A stretch of DNA of 64,000 nucleotides from Porticoccaceae bacterium. GTDB taxonomy: Bacteria; Pseudomonadota; Gammaproteobacteria; Pseudomonadales; Porticoccaceae. The translations under genes and the position numbers were made by a program. The notes under the pieces are model-generated. The model had not been told where the DNA came from, searched no databases, and saw only the letters and a program-made list of their open reading frames with translations. The DNA is taken from positions 1 through 64,000 of the forward strand of contig JAHEGD010000005.1 in the NCBI GenBank assembly GCA_024639885.1. Reading direction: 5' to 3'. Below, piece by piece: positions 12,763-22,161 of this stretch (positions are counted from its first letter, which is position 1; each line of letters begins with the position of its first letter).

Positions 12763-14144
12763 CGGTCGCGTTTTACCTGCTTCTCGATGGCGGTGATCAT
12801 TAGCCCGGCGATATCTTTCTCGGTGGCGCGCTCAATCCCCTCCAGCCCCGGTGAGGAGTTCACTTCAAGCAGGAGCGGGCCGCTCTTGGAGCGGATGATA
12901 TCGACCCCGGCCACCGCCAGCCCCATCGATTTGGCGGCGCGGATCGCCAGCCGGCGCTCCTCTGGGGTCGGCTTGATCACCGTGGCGGTGCCGCCCTGGT
13001 GGACGTTGGCGCGGAACTCGCCGGGCGCCGCGGCGCGCTGAATCGAGGCGACCACTTTGCCGTCGATGACAAACAGGCGCAGGTCTTTGCCGCCGGCCTC
13101 TTTAATAAACTCCTGAACCAGCAGGTTGGCCTTGACCGCTTTAAACGCGTTGATGACGCTCTCGGCGGCCTTCTTGGTCTCGGCCAACACCACGCCGCGG
13201 CCCTGCGCCCCCTCTAGCAGCTTGACAATCAGCGGTGCGCCGCCGACCATTTCGATCAGCTCTTTGGTGTCCATCGGCGAATTGGCAAAGCCGGTCACCG
13301 GAATATCTAGGCCGCTCTTGATCAACAGCTGCAGCGAGAACAGCTTGTCACGCGATTGGCTGATGGCGGTGGCGGTGTTCTGTACGTAGACGCCCATGCT
13401 CTCGAACTGGCGGGTCAACGCACAGCCATAAAAAGTGGCGCTGGGGCGGATCCGCGGGATCACCGCGTCGAGCTCGCGGATGATATGGCCACCGCGGTAG
13501 TGGACCTCGGGGTTCTCATCGTCAAGCTTGATGTAGCAGTCTTTGATCGACAGAAAGCTCATCTCGTGGCCGCGCTCTTCGCCCGCCTCGATGATCCGCT
13601 GGTTGCTGTAGAGCTCGGGGTTACTCGCCAACAGGGCGATTTTAAGCCCGGTCGGGCTGCTTTTGACCACCCCGTACATGTCGTGCAGTTCACTGTCACG
13701 GATCCGCCCCTGTAGCAGGTGCTCGGCGGGGTCGACCAGTATCCGGCCGGTCATCGCCTCGCGGCCGAGTAGCATCCGGTAGCCCATGCTGTCGCGGTTG
13801 GTCAGGGTCAGCTCAATCTCCCAGACCTGCTCGCCGATCCGCATCGGCGAGCGGATCACGTAGCGCTGTTCGCTGGAGCCGCTCGAGCTGCGCACCACGC
13901 GGCGGTCGACCACCTGCGCCTCGCAGCGCACCGCCACCTTGCGGTTACCCTGCAGCGGGTGGACCTCAAACGACACCCACGGCAGATCGGCACGCCGAAA
14001 CGGTTGGATATTAAACGCGTGCAGCGCCGAGGTTTTAGCCCCCGAGTCGACCCGCGCCTTGATAGCCGGCATACCCAAGTGGGGCAGCTGCACCCACTCC
14101 TCGCTGCCGACGATAATCTTGTCCCGCTGCTGCTCTGTCGGCAT
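12759..14144 (-). CDS. RimK-like ATP-grasp glutamate ligase with N-terminal retropepsin-like (ATP-dependent zinc protease, PF05618-type) domain
   Basis: N-terminal [18 protein letters not shown]-terminal Rim[28 protein letters not shown]...[14 protein letters not shown]; probable start MPTEQQRDK at 14144. Confidence 0.85.
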   Translation of the reverse strand: MPTEQQRDKIIVGSEEWVQLPHLGMPAIKARVDSGAKTSALHAFNIQPFRRADLPWVSFEVHPLQGNRKVAVRCEAQVVDRRVVRSSSGSSEQRYVIRSPMRIGEQVWEIELTLTNRDSMGYRMLLGREAMTGRILVDPAEHLLQGRIRDSELHDMYGVVKSSPTGLKIALLASNPELYSNQRIIEAGEERGHEMSFLSIKDCYIKLDDENPEVHYRGGHIIRELDAVIPRIRPSATFYGCALTRQFESMGVYVQNTATAISQSRDKLFSLQLLIKSGLDIPVTGFANSPMDTKELIEMVGGAPLIVKLLEGAQGRGVVLAETKKAAESVINAFKAVKANLLVQEFIKEAGGKDLRLFVIDGKVVASIQRAAAPGEFRANVHQGGTATVIKPTPEERRLAIRAAKSMGLAVAGVDIIRSKSGPLLLEVNSSPGLEGIERATEKDIAGLMITAIEKQVKRDR

Positions 14145-14240
14145 CGCCGTGCTCCGCTGCTGGGGGCGACACTGCGTCACCCCGAAACGCGGATTAGAGG
14201 CCAATTAGGCGCTGCTGTACAGCGTTATTAGCAAGCGCTG

Positions 14241-15338
14241 CTAATCGAGTTTGCGCGCCCGGTAGTAGGCCTCTTCGCTGATCTGGTGGTACTGCATCGA
14301 CTGCGCCTTGAAGGCGTTGATCGAGTCGGCGACACGGCGCACAAACGGGTCTTGGCTGGCCAGCTCTTCGACTACCTCGGCCGAGATCCGCGCCAACTCG
14401 CGCAGTACGTCGTCGGGCAGCGGGCGCAGGTCGACTCCGTGCTGCTCAACCAACTCGGTGAGTGCGGCGTTGTTGCGGGCGGTATACTCGTCGAGCATGT
14501 CTTGGTTGATGGCGCGGCTGGCCACCTCAATAATCGCCTGTAGGTCGGCCGGCAGCGCATCAAAGGCCTGTTTGTTGACAATAAACTCGAGCGTCGGGCC
14601 CGGCTCCTGCCAGCCCGGGTAGTAGTAGTACTGGGCGATCTGGTGGAAGCCGAAGGCGAGGTCGTTGTAGGGGCCGACCCACTCGGTGGCGTCGATCACG
14701 CCGGTCTGCATGGCGGTGTAGATCTCGCCGCCGGCCATGCTCACCGCGGTGCCACCGGCGCGGCTAAACACCTCGCCACCGAGGCCGGGGATGCGCATCT
14801 TGAGCCCCTTTAAATCGTCGATAGAGTTGATCTCGCGGTTGAACCAGCCGGCCATCTGCACACCGGTATTGCCGCCGGCAAACGGCACCAAGTTGAACGG
14901 CGCGTAGAGCTCGCGCCACAGTTCCATGCCGCCACCGTAGTGCAGCCAACCGTTCATCTCTTGGGCGTTGAGACCAAACGGCAGGGTGGTAAAAAACGGT
15001 GCCGCCGGGGTCTTGCCCTTCCAGTAGTAGGCGCCGTCGTGGCCCATCTCGGCGACCCCCTGCGAGACCGCGTCAAAGCCCTCCAGGGCCGGCACCAGCT
15101 GGCCGGCGCCAAACACCTTGATAGTCAGCCGACCGGCGCTCAACCGCTCGACCAATTTGGCAAAGTTCTCCGGCGCGGTGCCGAGCCCGGGGAAGTTTTT
15201 TGGCCAGCTGGTGACCAGCTTCCACTCATAGCGCTCGGCCGGCTCGGCGGCGGCGTGTGGCCCGCTGCTGTTGGGCTGCTCAGCGCCGCAGGCGGCCAGC
15301 AGCAGCGCCGCCAGTGTGATACCCAGTAACTTGTGCAT
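14241..15338 (-). CDS. TRAP transporter substrate-binding protein (DctP/TakP-like)
   Basis: Lipoprotein-type signal (LLAACG); WKLVTSWPKNFPGLGTAPENFAKLVERLS; ATEWVGPYNDLAFGFH. Confidence 0.9.
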   Translation of the reverse strand: MHKLLGITLAALLLAACGAEQPNSSGPHAAAEPAERYEWKLVTSWPKNFPGLGTAPENFAKLVERLSAGRLTIKVFGAGQLVPALEGFDAVSQGVAEMGHDGAYYWKGKTPAAPFFTTLPFGLNAQEMNGWLHYGGGMELWRELYAPFNLVPFAGGNTGVQMAGWFNREINSIDDLKGLKMRIPGLGGEVFSRAGGTAVSMAGGEIYTAMQTGVIDATEWVGPYNDLAFGFHQIAQYYYYPGWQEPGPTLEFIVNKQAFDALPADLQAIIEVASRAINQDMLDEYTARNNAALTELVEQHGVDLRPLPDDVLRELARISAEVVEELASQDPFVRRVADSINAFKAQSMQYHQISEEAYYRARKLD

Positions 15339-15374
15339 ACTCTCCCCTCGCGCCGGCGGCGCTGTTGTGGCTGG

Positions 15375-17528
15375 TTACAGCGCGGTCAGGTTGGCCGACG
15401 CCAAGATTAAAATTTTGGTGCCGACGCCCTCAAAAGCGACCTGCACCCGGGCGCGGGCGCCCTGCCCCTCAAAATTGAGGATGGTGCCCTCGCCATAGGT
15501 GCCGTGCAGCACCTGCTGGCCGAGCGCAAAGCCCTCGCTGCCGCTGTCGCTGAGCGACGGCTGGGCGGCATAGCTGGTGGGCCGCGCCACCGCGTTGTTG
15601 AGCCGCACCTCCTGCAGGTACTCGCTGGGGATATCACGGACAAACCGCGACACGCTGTTGAAACTTTCGGTGCCAAACATGGTGCGGCTCTCGGCAAAGC
15701 TCAGCTGCAGTGCTTCGCGGGCGCGGGTGATGCCCACATAGGCGAGCCGGCGCTCCTCTTCGAGCCGGCCGGGCTCGTCGATCGACATCTTGTGCGGGAA
15801 CAGGTTCTCCTCCATGCCGACCAAAAACACCACCGGAAACTCCAGCCCCTTGGCGCTGTGCAGGGTCATCAGCTGCACGGCGTCTTGGTCTTGCTCGGCC
15901 TGATGGTCGCCGGCGTCCAGCGCCACCTGATCGAGAAACTGGCTGAGCACCGACTGCTCTTCGTCTTCGGCCTGGAAGTTGCCACTGGCGGTGACCAGCT
16001 CCTGGAGGTTCTCGACCCGCGCCTGACCGCGCTCGCCGCGCTCTTTGGCGTGAAAGTCGATCAACCCGCTGCGGCTGACGATGTGCTCGACCAGCTCGCG
16101 AAAGACCAGCTCCTCGGCCTCGTCGGCGAGCCGGTCGATCAGCTCAATAAAGCTGCCGAGCGACCCGGCGGCGCGGGCCGCCAAGCCGTCACTGCGCAGC
16201 GCCAGCGCCGCCTGCCAGAGGCTGATCTGGTCGGCGCGGGCCTTGCTGCGCACCGCGTCGAGGGTGCGATCGCCGATGCCGCGGGTCGGGGTGTTGACCA
16301 CCCGCTCAAAGGCGGGGTCGTCATCGCGGTTCTGCACCAGCCGCAGGTAGGCGAGCGCATTGCGGATCTCGAGCCGCTCGTAGAAACGCTGGCCGCCGTA
16401 GATGCGGTAGGCGATGTCGCTCTGCAGCAGCGCCTCTTCCAGCACCCGCGACTGCGCATTAGAGCGGTAGAGCACCGCCATCTCGTCGAGCCGGCGGCCG
16501 TTGGCGACGCCGGCGGCAATCTGGTCGGCGACGTAGCGCGCTTCGTCGCGCTCGTTAAATGCCGCGTAGAGCGAGATCAGCTCGCCCTCGCCAGACTCGG
16601 TCCAGAGCTGCTTGCCGAGCCGGTCGCTGTTTTTGACGATCACCGCGTTGGCGGCGTTGAGGATATTGGCGGTCGAGCGATAGTTCTGCTCGAGCTTAAT
16701 GGTCTCGACGGCGGCGAAGTCTTTCTCATAACTGAGGATGTTCTCGATCCGCGCACCGCGCCAGCCGTAGATCGATTGGTCATCGTCGCCGACCGCAGTC
16801 AGTTGGCAGCGGTTGCCGGCGAGCAGCCGCAGCCAACCGTACTGGACCGCGTTGGTGTCTTGAAACTCGTCGACCAAGATGTGCTGAAAGCGGCTCTGGT
16901 AGTGGTCGAGCAGCTCCGGGTTGTCGCGCCACAGCTCCAGCGAGCGCAGTAGCAGCTCGGCAAAGTCGATCACCCCGAGCCGCTGGCAGAGCTCCTCGTA
17001 GTCGCGGTAGACGCGCAGCATGGTAGCCAGCGTCGGGTCGCCGCTCTCTTGTATATGGCCGGCGCGCAGCCCCTCGTCCTTCTGGCCGTTAATCCACCAC
17101 TGGATCTGTTTGGGGGCCCAGCGCTGCTCGTCGAGATCGAGCGCACGCATCACCCGTTTGACCATCCGCAGCTGGTCGTCGCTGTCGAGAATCTGAAAGT
17201 TCTCCGGCAGCTTGGCCTCTTGGTAGTGGGCGCGCAGCAGCCGGTGCGCTAGGCCGTGAAAGGTGCCCACCCACATCGCGTTGGGGGCCATACCGATCAG
17301 CTGGTCGATCCGCTCGCGCATCTCGCGGGCCGCCTTGTTGGTAAAGGTAACCGCTAAAATAGCGTACGGCGAGGCGCCGTCGACCTGCACCTTCCAGGCG
17401 ATGCGGTGGACCAGTACGCGGGTTTTGCCGCTGCCGGCGCCGGCCAGCACCAGCAGGTGGCGGCTGTCGCTGGTCACAGCTTGTTGTTGTGCGGGGTTGA
17501 GCCCGCTGAGTAGAGTAGTCACATCCAT
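15375..17528 (-). CDS. uvrD: DNA helicase II (UvrD)
   Basis: LNPAQQQAVT, VLAGAGSGKTRVLVHR, VDEFQDTNAVQY, GDDDQSIYGWRGA, LMTLHSAKGLEFPVVFLVGMEE. Confidence 0.97.
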   Translation of the reverse strand: MDVTTLLSGLNPAQQQAVTSDSRHLLVLAGAGSGKTRVLVHRIAWKVQVDGASPYAILAVTFTNKAAREMRERIDQLIGMAPNAMWVGTFHGLAHRLLRAHYQEAKLPENFQILDSDDQLRMVKRVMRALDLDEQRWAPKQIQWWINGQKDEGLRAGHIQESGDPTLATMLRVYRDYEELCQRLGVIDFAELLLRSLELWRDNPELLDHYQSRFQHILVDEFQDTNAVQYGWLRLLAGNRCQLTAVGDDDQSIYGWRGARIENILSYEKDFAAVETIKLEQNYRSTANILNAANAVIVKNSDRLGKQLWTESGEGELISLYAAFNERDEARYVADQIAAGVANGRRLDEMAVLYRSNAQSRVLEEALLQSDIAYRIYGGQRFYERLEIRNALAYLRLVQNRDDDPAFERVVNTPTRGIGDRTLDAVRSKARADQISLWQAALALRSDGLAARAAGSLGSFIELIDRLADEAEELVFRELVEHIVSRSGLIDFHAKERGERGQARVENLQELVTASGNFQAEDEEQSVLSQFLDQVALDAGDHQAEQDQDAVQLMTLHSAKGLEFPVVFLVGMEENLFPHKMSIDEPGRLEEERRLAYVGITRAREALQLSFAESRTMFGTESFNSVSRFVRDIPSEYLQEVRLNNAVARPTSYAAQPSLSDSGSEGFALGQQVLHGTYGEGTILNFEGQGARARVQVAFEGVGTKILILASANLTAL

Positions 17529-17616
17529 AGCGCGCTATTCTACCCGACCGCCCCGCGCAGCGGGCAGGTCGGCCGACACTTTTCTGGGCGCGCCGCCATT
17601 GATAAGAGGTGTAGTG

Positions 17617-18855
17617 ATGAGACCGCATTGGGCGATAGCCCTGTTACTGTGGGCGGCGACTAGCGCCGCCACGATGACCGACCAGCTCGACAGCTTGGTG
17701 GTCGGCGGCGGCTGTTTTTGGGGGGTAGAGAAGCGCTTTGCGGCGATCCCGGGGGTCATTGATGTCGCCAGCGGCTACGCCGACGGCCGCGGCCTAGAGC
17801 CGACCTACCGGGCGATCACCCAGCCGCGCCAGCGCCACAACCCGGACAACTACGCCGAGGTGGTGCAGATCCGCTTCAACCGCCAGCAGGTCTCAACAGA
17901 GACCCTACTCGAGTACTTTTACGAGCAGCACGACCCGACTCAACTCAACCGCCAGGGCAACGACATCGGGACCCAGTACCGCTCGACGATCCTCTACAAC
18001 AGCCCGGCCCAACAAGCAGCCGCCACCGCCGTCACGGCGCGTTTTCAGCAGCGGCTCAGTGCGGCCGGCTACGGTACCATTGTCACCGCCATCAAGCCGC
18101 TCGAGCGCTTCCACCCCGCCGAGGAGTACCACCAGGATTACCTGCTAAAAAACCCCAACGGCTACTGCCCAGACCACAGCACTGGGGTGCGCTTTAGCGA
18201 CCGCCAAGAGGCCGCTGCCAGTGTCGACAACCAACCGCTATTAACCGGAAAGGCTATTGTGGTGCTTGAGGCCGAAGACTACTGCCCCTACTGCGAAAAG
18301 TTTCGCGCCGATGTAAGCGATCACTATCAGGGCACTATCCCGCTCTATTACCGCACCGCCAAACAGCTCGACGGGCTGCAAATTAGTACGCCGACCTGGG
18401 CGACTCCGACACTGCTGTTCTTGGATGACGGCAGCGAACAGTTTGGCGTGCAGGGCTACCGCTCGGCGGCCGAGTTCTATCGGCTGCTGGGCGCCTTTAA
18501 GCTGGGCGACAGCGAGGCGTTTCGGGTCGCTTTTGAGAACGGCACCGACGCCCGCTTCTGCCAGCAGTACGAAATTTTTAAAGAGACCCCCGACGGCGTG
18601 TTTGTCGATGCGCTGAGCGGCGCCGCGCTGTTTGATACCCGCGACCGCTTTGACTCGGCGAGCGGCTGGCTGTCGTTCACCCGCGCGGTTGACGGCGCGG
18701 TGGTCGAAAGGCCCGACCTGAGCTACGGCATGGTGCGCACCGAGATCCGCTCGGCGAGCAGCGACATCCACCTTGGCCACGTCTTTGACGACGGGCCGGG
18801 CGGGTTGCCGCGCTACTGTATCAACGCCACGGTGTTAGAGTTTGTGCCGCGCTAG
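17617..18855 (+). CDS. methionine sulfoxide reductase fusion: signal peptide + MsrA + thioredoxin/glutaredoxin-like (CPYC) + MsrB
   Basis: MsrA GGCFWGVEKRFAAIPGV; central EAEDYCPYCEKF; MsrB FDSASGWLSFT...HLGHVFDDGPGGLPRYCINATVLEF. Confidence 0.9.
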   Translation: MRPHWAIALLLWAATSAATMTDQLDSLVVGGGCFWGVEKRFAAIPGVIDVASGYADGRGLEPTYRAITQPRQRHNPDNYAEVVQIRFNRQQVSTETLLEYFYEQHDPTQLNRQGNDIGTQYRSTILYNSPAQQAAATAVTARFQQRLSAAGYGTIVTAIKPLERFHPAEEYHQDYLLKNPNGYCPDHSTGVRFSDRQEAAASVDNQPLLTGKAIVVLEAEDYCPYCEKFRADVSDHYQGTIPLYYRTAKQLDGLQISTPTWATPTLLFLDDGSEQFGVQGYRSAAEFYRLLGAFKLGDSEAFRVAFENGTDARFCQQYEIFKETPDGVFVDALSGAALFDTRDRFDSASGWLSFTRAVDGAVVERPDLSYGMVRTEIRSASSDIHLGHVFDDGPGGLPRYCINATVLEFVPR

Positions 18856-19886
18856 GCGCGCTCTTTAAACGATTCCAGCTGCGCGATCTTGCGCTCGACG
18901 ATAGCCAGCTCGACTGCAATCGCGTCGTCGTCGCCCCACTCGGCCGGCCGCTCTGCAGCGCTCAACTTGGCCCACTCGGCGAGCGCGTGGCGGTGGCTGC
19001 GCAGCGCGCGCAGGTTGGCCGCCGACTCGGCCTTGTCGAAGACAATCTCCTCGGCGGTCACCGCCACCTCGTCACTGGCAGCTGCCGGCCGCGCCACCGG
19101 CGGCAGTGCTTTGTCCCACTGTGCGAATTGGCGCTGGTTGATAAAGCCCGGCGAGACAATTTCGACCCCAGCGCCGTGCAGGGTGTCGAGAATACTCTTG
19201 CGCAGGTTGGATTTGGTGGTCAGCAGCTTGCCGACATCAGCCAGGAAGCCGCTCACCTTGTAGGTGATGGCGTGGTCACCGAGATCGTCAATATGGACGT
19301 AGGGCTCCTCCAGCTCAACCTCGCTGGCGGCGGCCAACAGCAGTGTCTCGATCTCTTGGCGCTGCAGATCGTAGCCGAGCGACAGCGAGCTGCTGACGAT
19401 GGTGCCGGACTTGTGAATCACTTTGATCGGGTGGGTGGCCAAGTAGAGGTGCGGCACGGTCAGCAGGTCGCGCTGCTCGGTCTGGATCTCGGTGTGGAAG
19501 ACCCCCTTGTCACTGACCCGCCCCCAGCGCTCGTTGATCTCAATAAAATCGCCGATATCAAAGGTGCGCACCGCGCGCAGCATGACACCGGCCATCGCGT
19601 TGGCGACAAAGGTGGTCGAAGAAAACGCGATCACACCGGTCAACAGCACACCCAGCAGGCTGAGGATCTGACCGCGGGTCACCTCGGAGAGCGGCAGCTG
19701 CACAATCACCAACACCAGCGCGACCAGCAGTACCGCCCAGCTGGCCAGCTGCCAGCGGATCGCCACCGCGCGGCGGCCGTCGCGGTTGGCGCGCTCGCGC
19801 TGCCATTGGCAGGCGCCGCCCAGCAGCGCCGCCGCGACCAGTGTGGCAGCGACAGTGAGCAGGCTGGTCAGGGTTGGGTTGTCCAC
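18852..19886 (-). CDS. MscS family mechanosensitive ion channel
   Basis: TM segments then FSSTTFVANAMAGVMLRAVRTFDIGDFIEIN...VPHLYLATHPIKVIH. Confidence 0.88.
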   Translation of the reverse strand: MDNPTLTSLLTVAATLVAAALLGGACQWQRERANRDGRRAVAIRWQLASWAVLLVALVLVIVQLPLSEVTRGQILSLLGVLLTGVIAFSSTTFVANAMAGVMLRAVRTFDIGDFIEINERWGRVSDKGVFHTEIQTEQRDLLTVPHLYLATHPIKVIHKSGTIVSSSLSLGYDLQRQEIETLLLAAASEVELEEPYVHIDDLGDHAITYKVSGFLADVGKLLTTKSNLRKSILDTLHGAGVEIVSPGFINQRQFAQWDKALPPVARPAAASDEVAVTAEEIVFDKAESAANLRALRSHRHALAEWAKLSAAERPAEWGDDDAIAVELAIVERKIAQLESFKERA

Positions 19887-19889
19887 GGC

Positions 19890-20210
19890 TTACCTCGCTG
19901 GCGGCTGGGCCGCATGTAATTCTACCGCCAACTGGTCTAACTGCGCCCCCAGCACAAAATCGCGCGCGCTGACGCCGCCACAGTCATGGGTGGTCAACAC
20001 CAGCCAGACGCGGTTGTAGACATTGCGCCAGTCGGGGTGGTGGTCGAGCGCATCAGCTAGCGCCGCGCCGCGCTGGATAAACGCTATCGCGGTAGCAAAG
20101 TCATCGAACTGCAGATCGCGGCGCAGCGCCCCAGTCGGCCCGTCGCAGCGCCACTGTGGGTGGCGGCTGACAAACTCGGCGCACTCGGCGGCGCTGGCGA
20201 CGGCAACCAT
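19890..20210 (-). CDS. phhB: 4a-hydroxytetrahydrobiopterin dehydratase (PCD/DCoH)
   Basis: DHHPDWRNVYNRVWLVLTTHDCGGVSARD. Confidence 0.88.
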   Translation of the reverse strand: MVAVASAAECAEFVSRHPQWRCDGPTGALRRDLQFDDFATAIAFIQRGAALADALDHHPDWRNVYNRVWLVLTTHDCGGVSARDFVLGAQLDQLAVELHAAQPPAR

Positions 20211-22054
20211 CAGCGACCCGGCGTATACCAGATCGGCGAGCTGTAGGCGCGCTCCTGGATCGAGGTCGGCTGGCTGTCTGGGTGGGGCTGTTGCAGCGCT
20301 ACAAAATCGTAGAGCGAGTGGCGCGGCGTCGGGATCTCCAGCACCCGCGCGTAGTAGAAGGCGCGCTGGGCCGGGTCGAAATCGGGGTCCTGCCAGTGCG
20401 CGCTCAGCTGGGCGGCACCGATGTCGTTGGTGTAGCTGGCTGTATCGATGTCAACGGTGTTGCCAACCGCGGTCCAGCCACCGTCGCTGCGCTTGCCGCG
20501 ATCGGCTGACAGCGCCACATCAAAGACCTGCTCCTGCGGCTCGCCGGCGCGGTTGAGCCAGCCCTTGACGATCTGAATGCGGTCGAGGTTGGCACCGTTG
20601 GCATCGCGCGCCGCCAGCACCATGAAGCGGGGCGCGGTGCCGTTGCCACCGCTCAAGTCGCCACCCATCGCCACCCCCTTGGCGCGAGCGCGTGCGGCCG
20701 GATCAGCCGCTGCCAAGTCGGCCTCGGTCAGCGACCAGCCGCCAAAAAATTGCAGCGCAATGCGGCTGCCGGTGGTGGCGTAGACCTCTTTGCGCTGGAA
20801 GGCGTCGAGGATCGCGCCGCGGCTGTTCTCAGCGGCCCAGACCGCGGTCAAGCCGGATGCCGAATAGTCCCAGCCGAGCGCGCCGTCGTGGCCGATACGG
20901 TTGGCCGCCTTGCTCTCCGGTGTGCCGTCGAAAGCCATCTTGCCGTGGAAGTTAGTCTCTTCAGCGGAGGCCATCGTGGTATGCGAATCGGTCGAACCGA
21001 TCATGCCAAACTTAAACGGGTTGACCCCGACCGACTGCTCGATCTGCAAGCCGCGCAGCAGTGCGGATCGGGCGTAGGCGCCCACTTCAATCGGCGCGGT
21101 GTGGTTGGTGTCGGGGCGGGTGTCGAGCAGGAAGCGGTAGCGCTCAAAGTCGGCGAACTCGTCGTTGGGCGAGAGCAGCGGGTGGGTCTCCGAGTCGCCC
21201 TTGATCTGGGTGACCTCGGCGATCGGCTCCCAGCGCGCCCGGGTGGTGGCGTAGTCGGCGCTGATCGCCGCGCCATCGCTGTCGACACTGTCAAACATCA
21301 GCCCTTTGGAGATGTTCATATTGTGCGGGATAGAGACAAAGCGGGTGTCGTGGGCCTCTGCGGTGGCGGCCAACCACGCCCACAGATCCTCCGGGCGCTG
21401 CGAGTCCAACGAGCTGTAGGGCAGGTACTGCGACGCGTTGGCGCGGTCGCCGTCGGTGACAAGTATCCGGTGCAGGTTGGCGCCGTCCGGGGTCGACGAC
21501 CACTCCCAACCGATAAACGCGGTAAACACCCCGGGCTGATTGTGGCGATCGGCGGCGGTAAGAATATCCTGCCACGGTGAGCGACGGATCTCCGGCTGGT
21601 TGAGCTCGGTCACCATCGCCATGTCACCACCATTGGCCGCGGCCACCAGCGCCTTAAACACATCGCCGGGTTCGCCGGCCGCTATCCGCTCGCTGGCAAA
21701 GCGGCCAAATTCAGTCGCACCCACTTGCGCATCGCCGGTAAACGCGCGCAGCGGCACCGCAGTGATCTCAGCGTGGTCGGAGACCACCAAAAAGTCCAAC
21801 GGGGTCTCGATCTGGATGCGGCCGCGGTGCATCGGGTGCAGCACCGGCAGCCCTTTGGCGTAGCGGTAAGCGGTATCCGGCGTGGTGTCGCGGTTGTTAA
21901 ACAAAAACGCATCAAACGAGTAGCTGGTGTGCAGGTGGGTGTCGCCCCACAGCAGCTCCGGTGAACCGTTGGCGACCGCCATATTGATTGGCAACAACGG
22001 GCTCAACGCTACCCAGACCAAGCGGTGGATCCATTTGATTTTTCTGTTCAGCAC
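20210..22054 (-). CDS. DUF3604-type (PHP-like) secreted protein
   Basis: Signal peptide; ELLWGDTHLHTSYSFDAFLFNN...DFLVVSDHAE...GMIGSTDSHTTMASAEETNFHGK...YATTGSRIALQFFGGW. Confidence 0.85.
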   Translation of the reverse strand: MLNRKIKWIHRLVWVALSPLLPINMAVANGSPELLWGDTHLHTSYSFDAFLFNNRDTTPDTAYRYAKGLPVLHPMHRGRIQIETPLDFLVVSDHAEITAVPLRAFTGDAQVGATEFGRFASERIAAGEPGDVFKALVAAANGGDMAMVTELNQPEIRRSPWQDILTAADRHNQPGVFTAFIGWEWSSTPDGANLHRILVTDGDRANASQYLPYSSLDSQRPEDLWAWLAATAEAHDTRFVSIPHNMNISKGLMFDSVDSDGAAISADYATTRARWEPIAEVTQIKGDSETHPLLSPNDEFADFERYRFLLDTRPDTNHTAPIEVGAYARSALLRGLQIEQSVGVNPFKFGMIGSTDSHTTMASAEETNFHGKMAFDGTPESKAANRIGHDGALGWDYSASGLTAVWAAENSRGAILDAFQRKEVYATTGSRIALQFFGGWSLTEADLAAADPAARARAKGVAMGGDLSGGNGTAPRFMVLAARDANGANLDRIQIVKGWLNRAGEPQEQVFDVALSADRGKRSDGGWTAVGNTVDIDTASYTNDIGAAQLSAHWQDPDFDPAQRAFYYARVLEIPTPRHSLYDFVALQQPHPDSQPTSIQERAYSSPIWYTPGR

Positions 22055-22098
22055 AAAGTAGCCCTCTAAAAAATTATAGTTATTAGATCCTGCAGTAT

Positions 22099-22118
22099 CG
22101 CTGAAGTGTATCAGCGAG
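22099..22118 (-). terminator. inverted repeat downstream of the ATP-grasp gene (possible terminator)
   Basis: TCGCTGA-agtgta-TCAGCGA, 7-bp arms; T-run (ATTTTTT) only ~25 nt further downstream on the minus strand. Confidence 0.35.
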
Positions 22119-22161
22119 GCTACTCACCAGTACAGTGGGGTTGCAATAACGACCCGACCGC

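Noticed and set aside
15504-16952. 482-aa plus-strand ORF
   Set aside because: Entirely antisense to uvrD, whose helicase motifs are intact; no recognisable domain.
18987-19919. 310-aa plus-strand ORF
   Set aside because: Antisense to the MscS-family gene; composition typical of a shadow ORF.
20750-21580. 276-aa plus-strand ORF
   Set aside because: Antisense to the DUF3604 gene, which has coherent motifs along its length.
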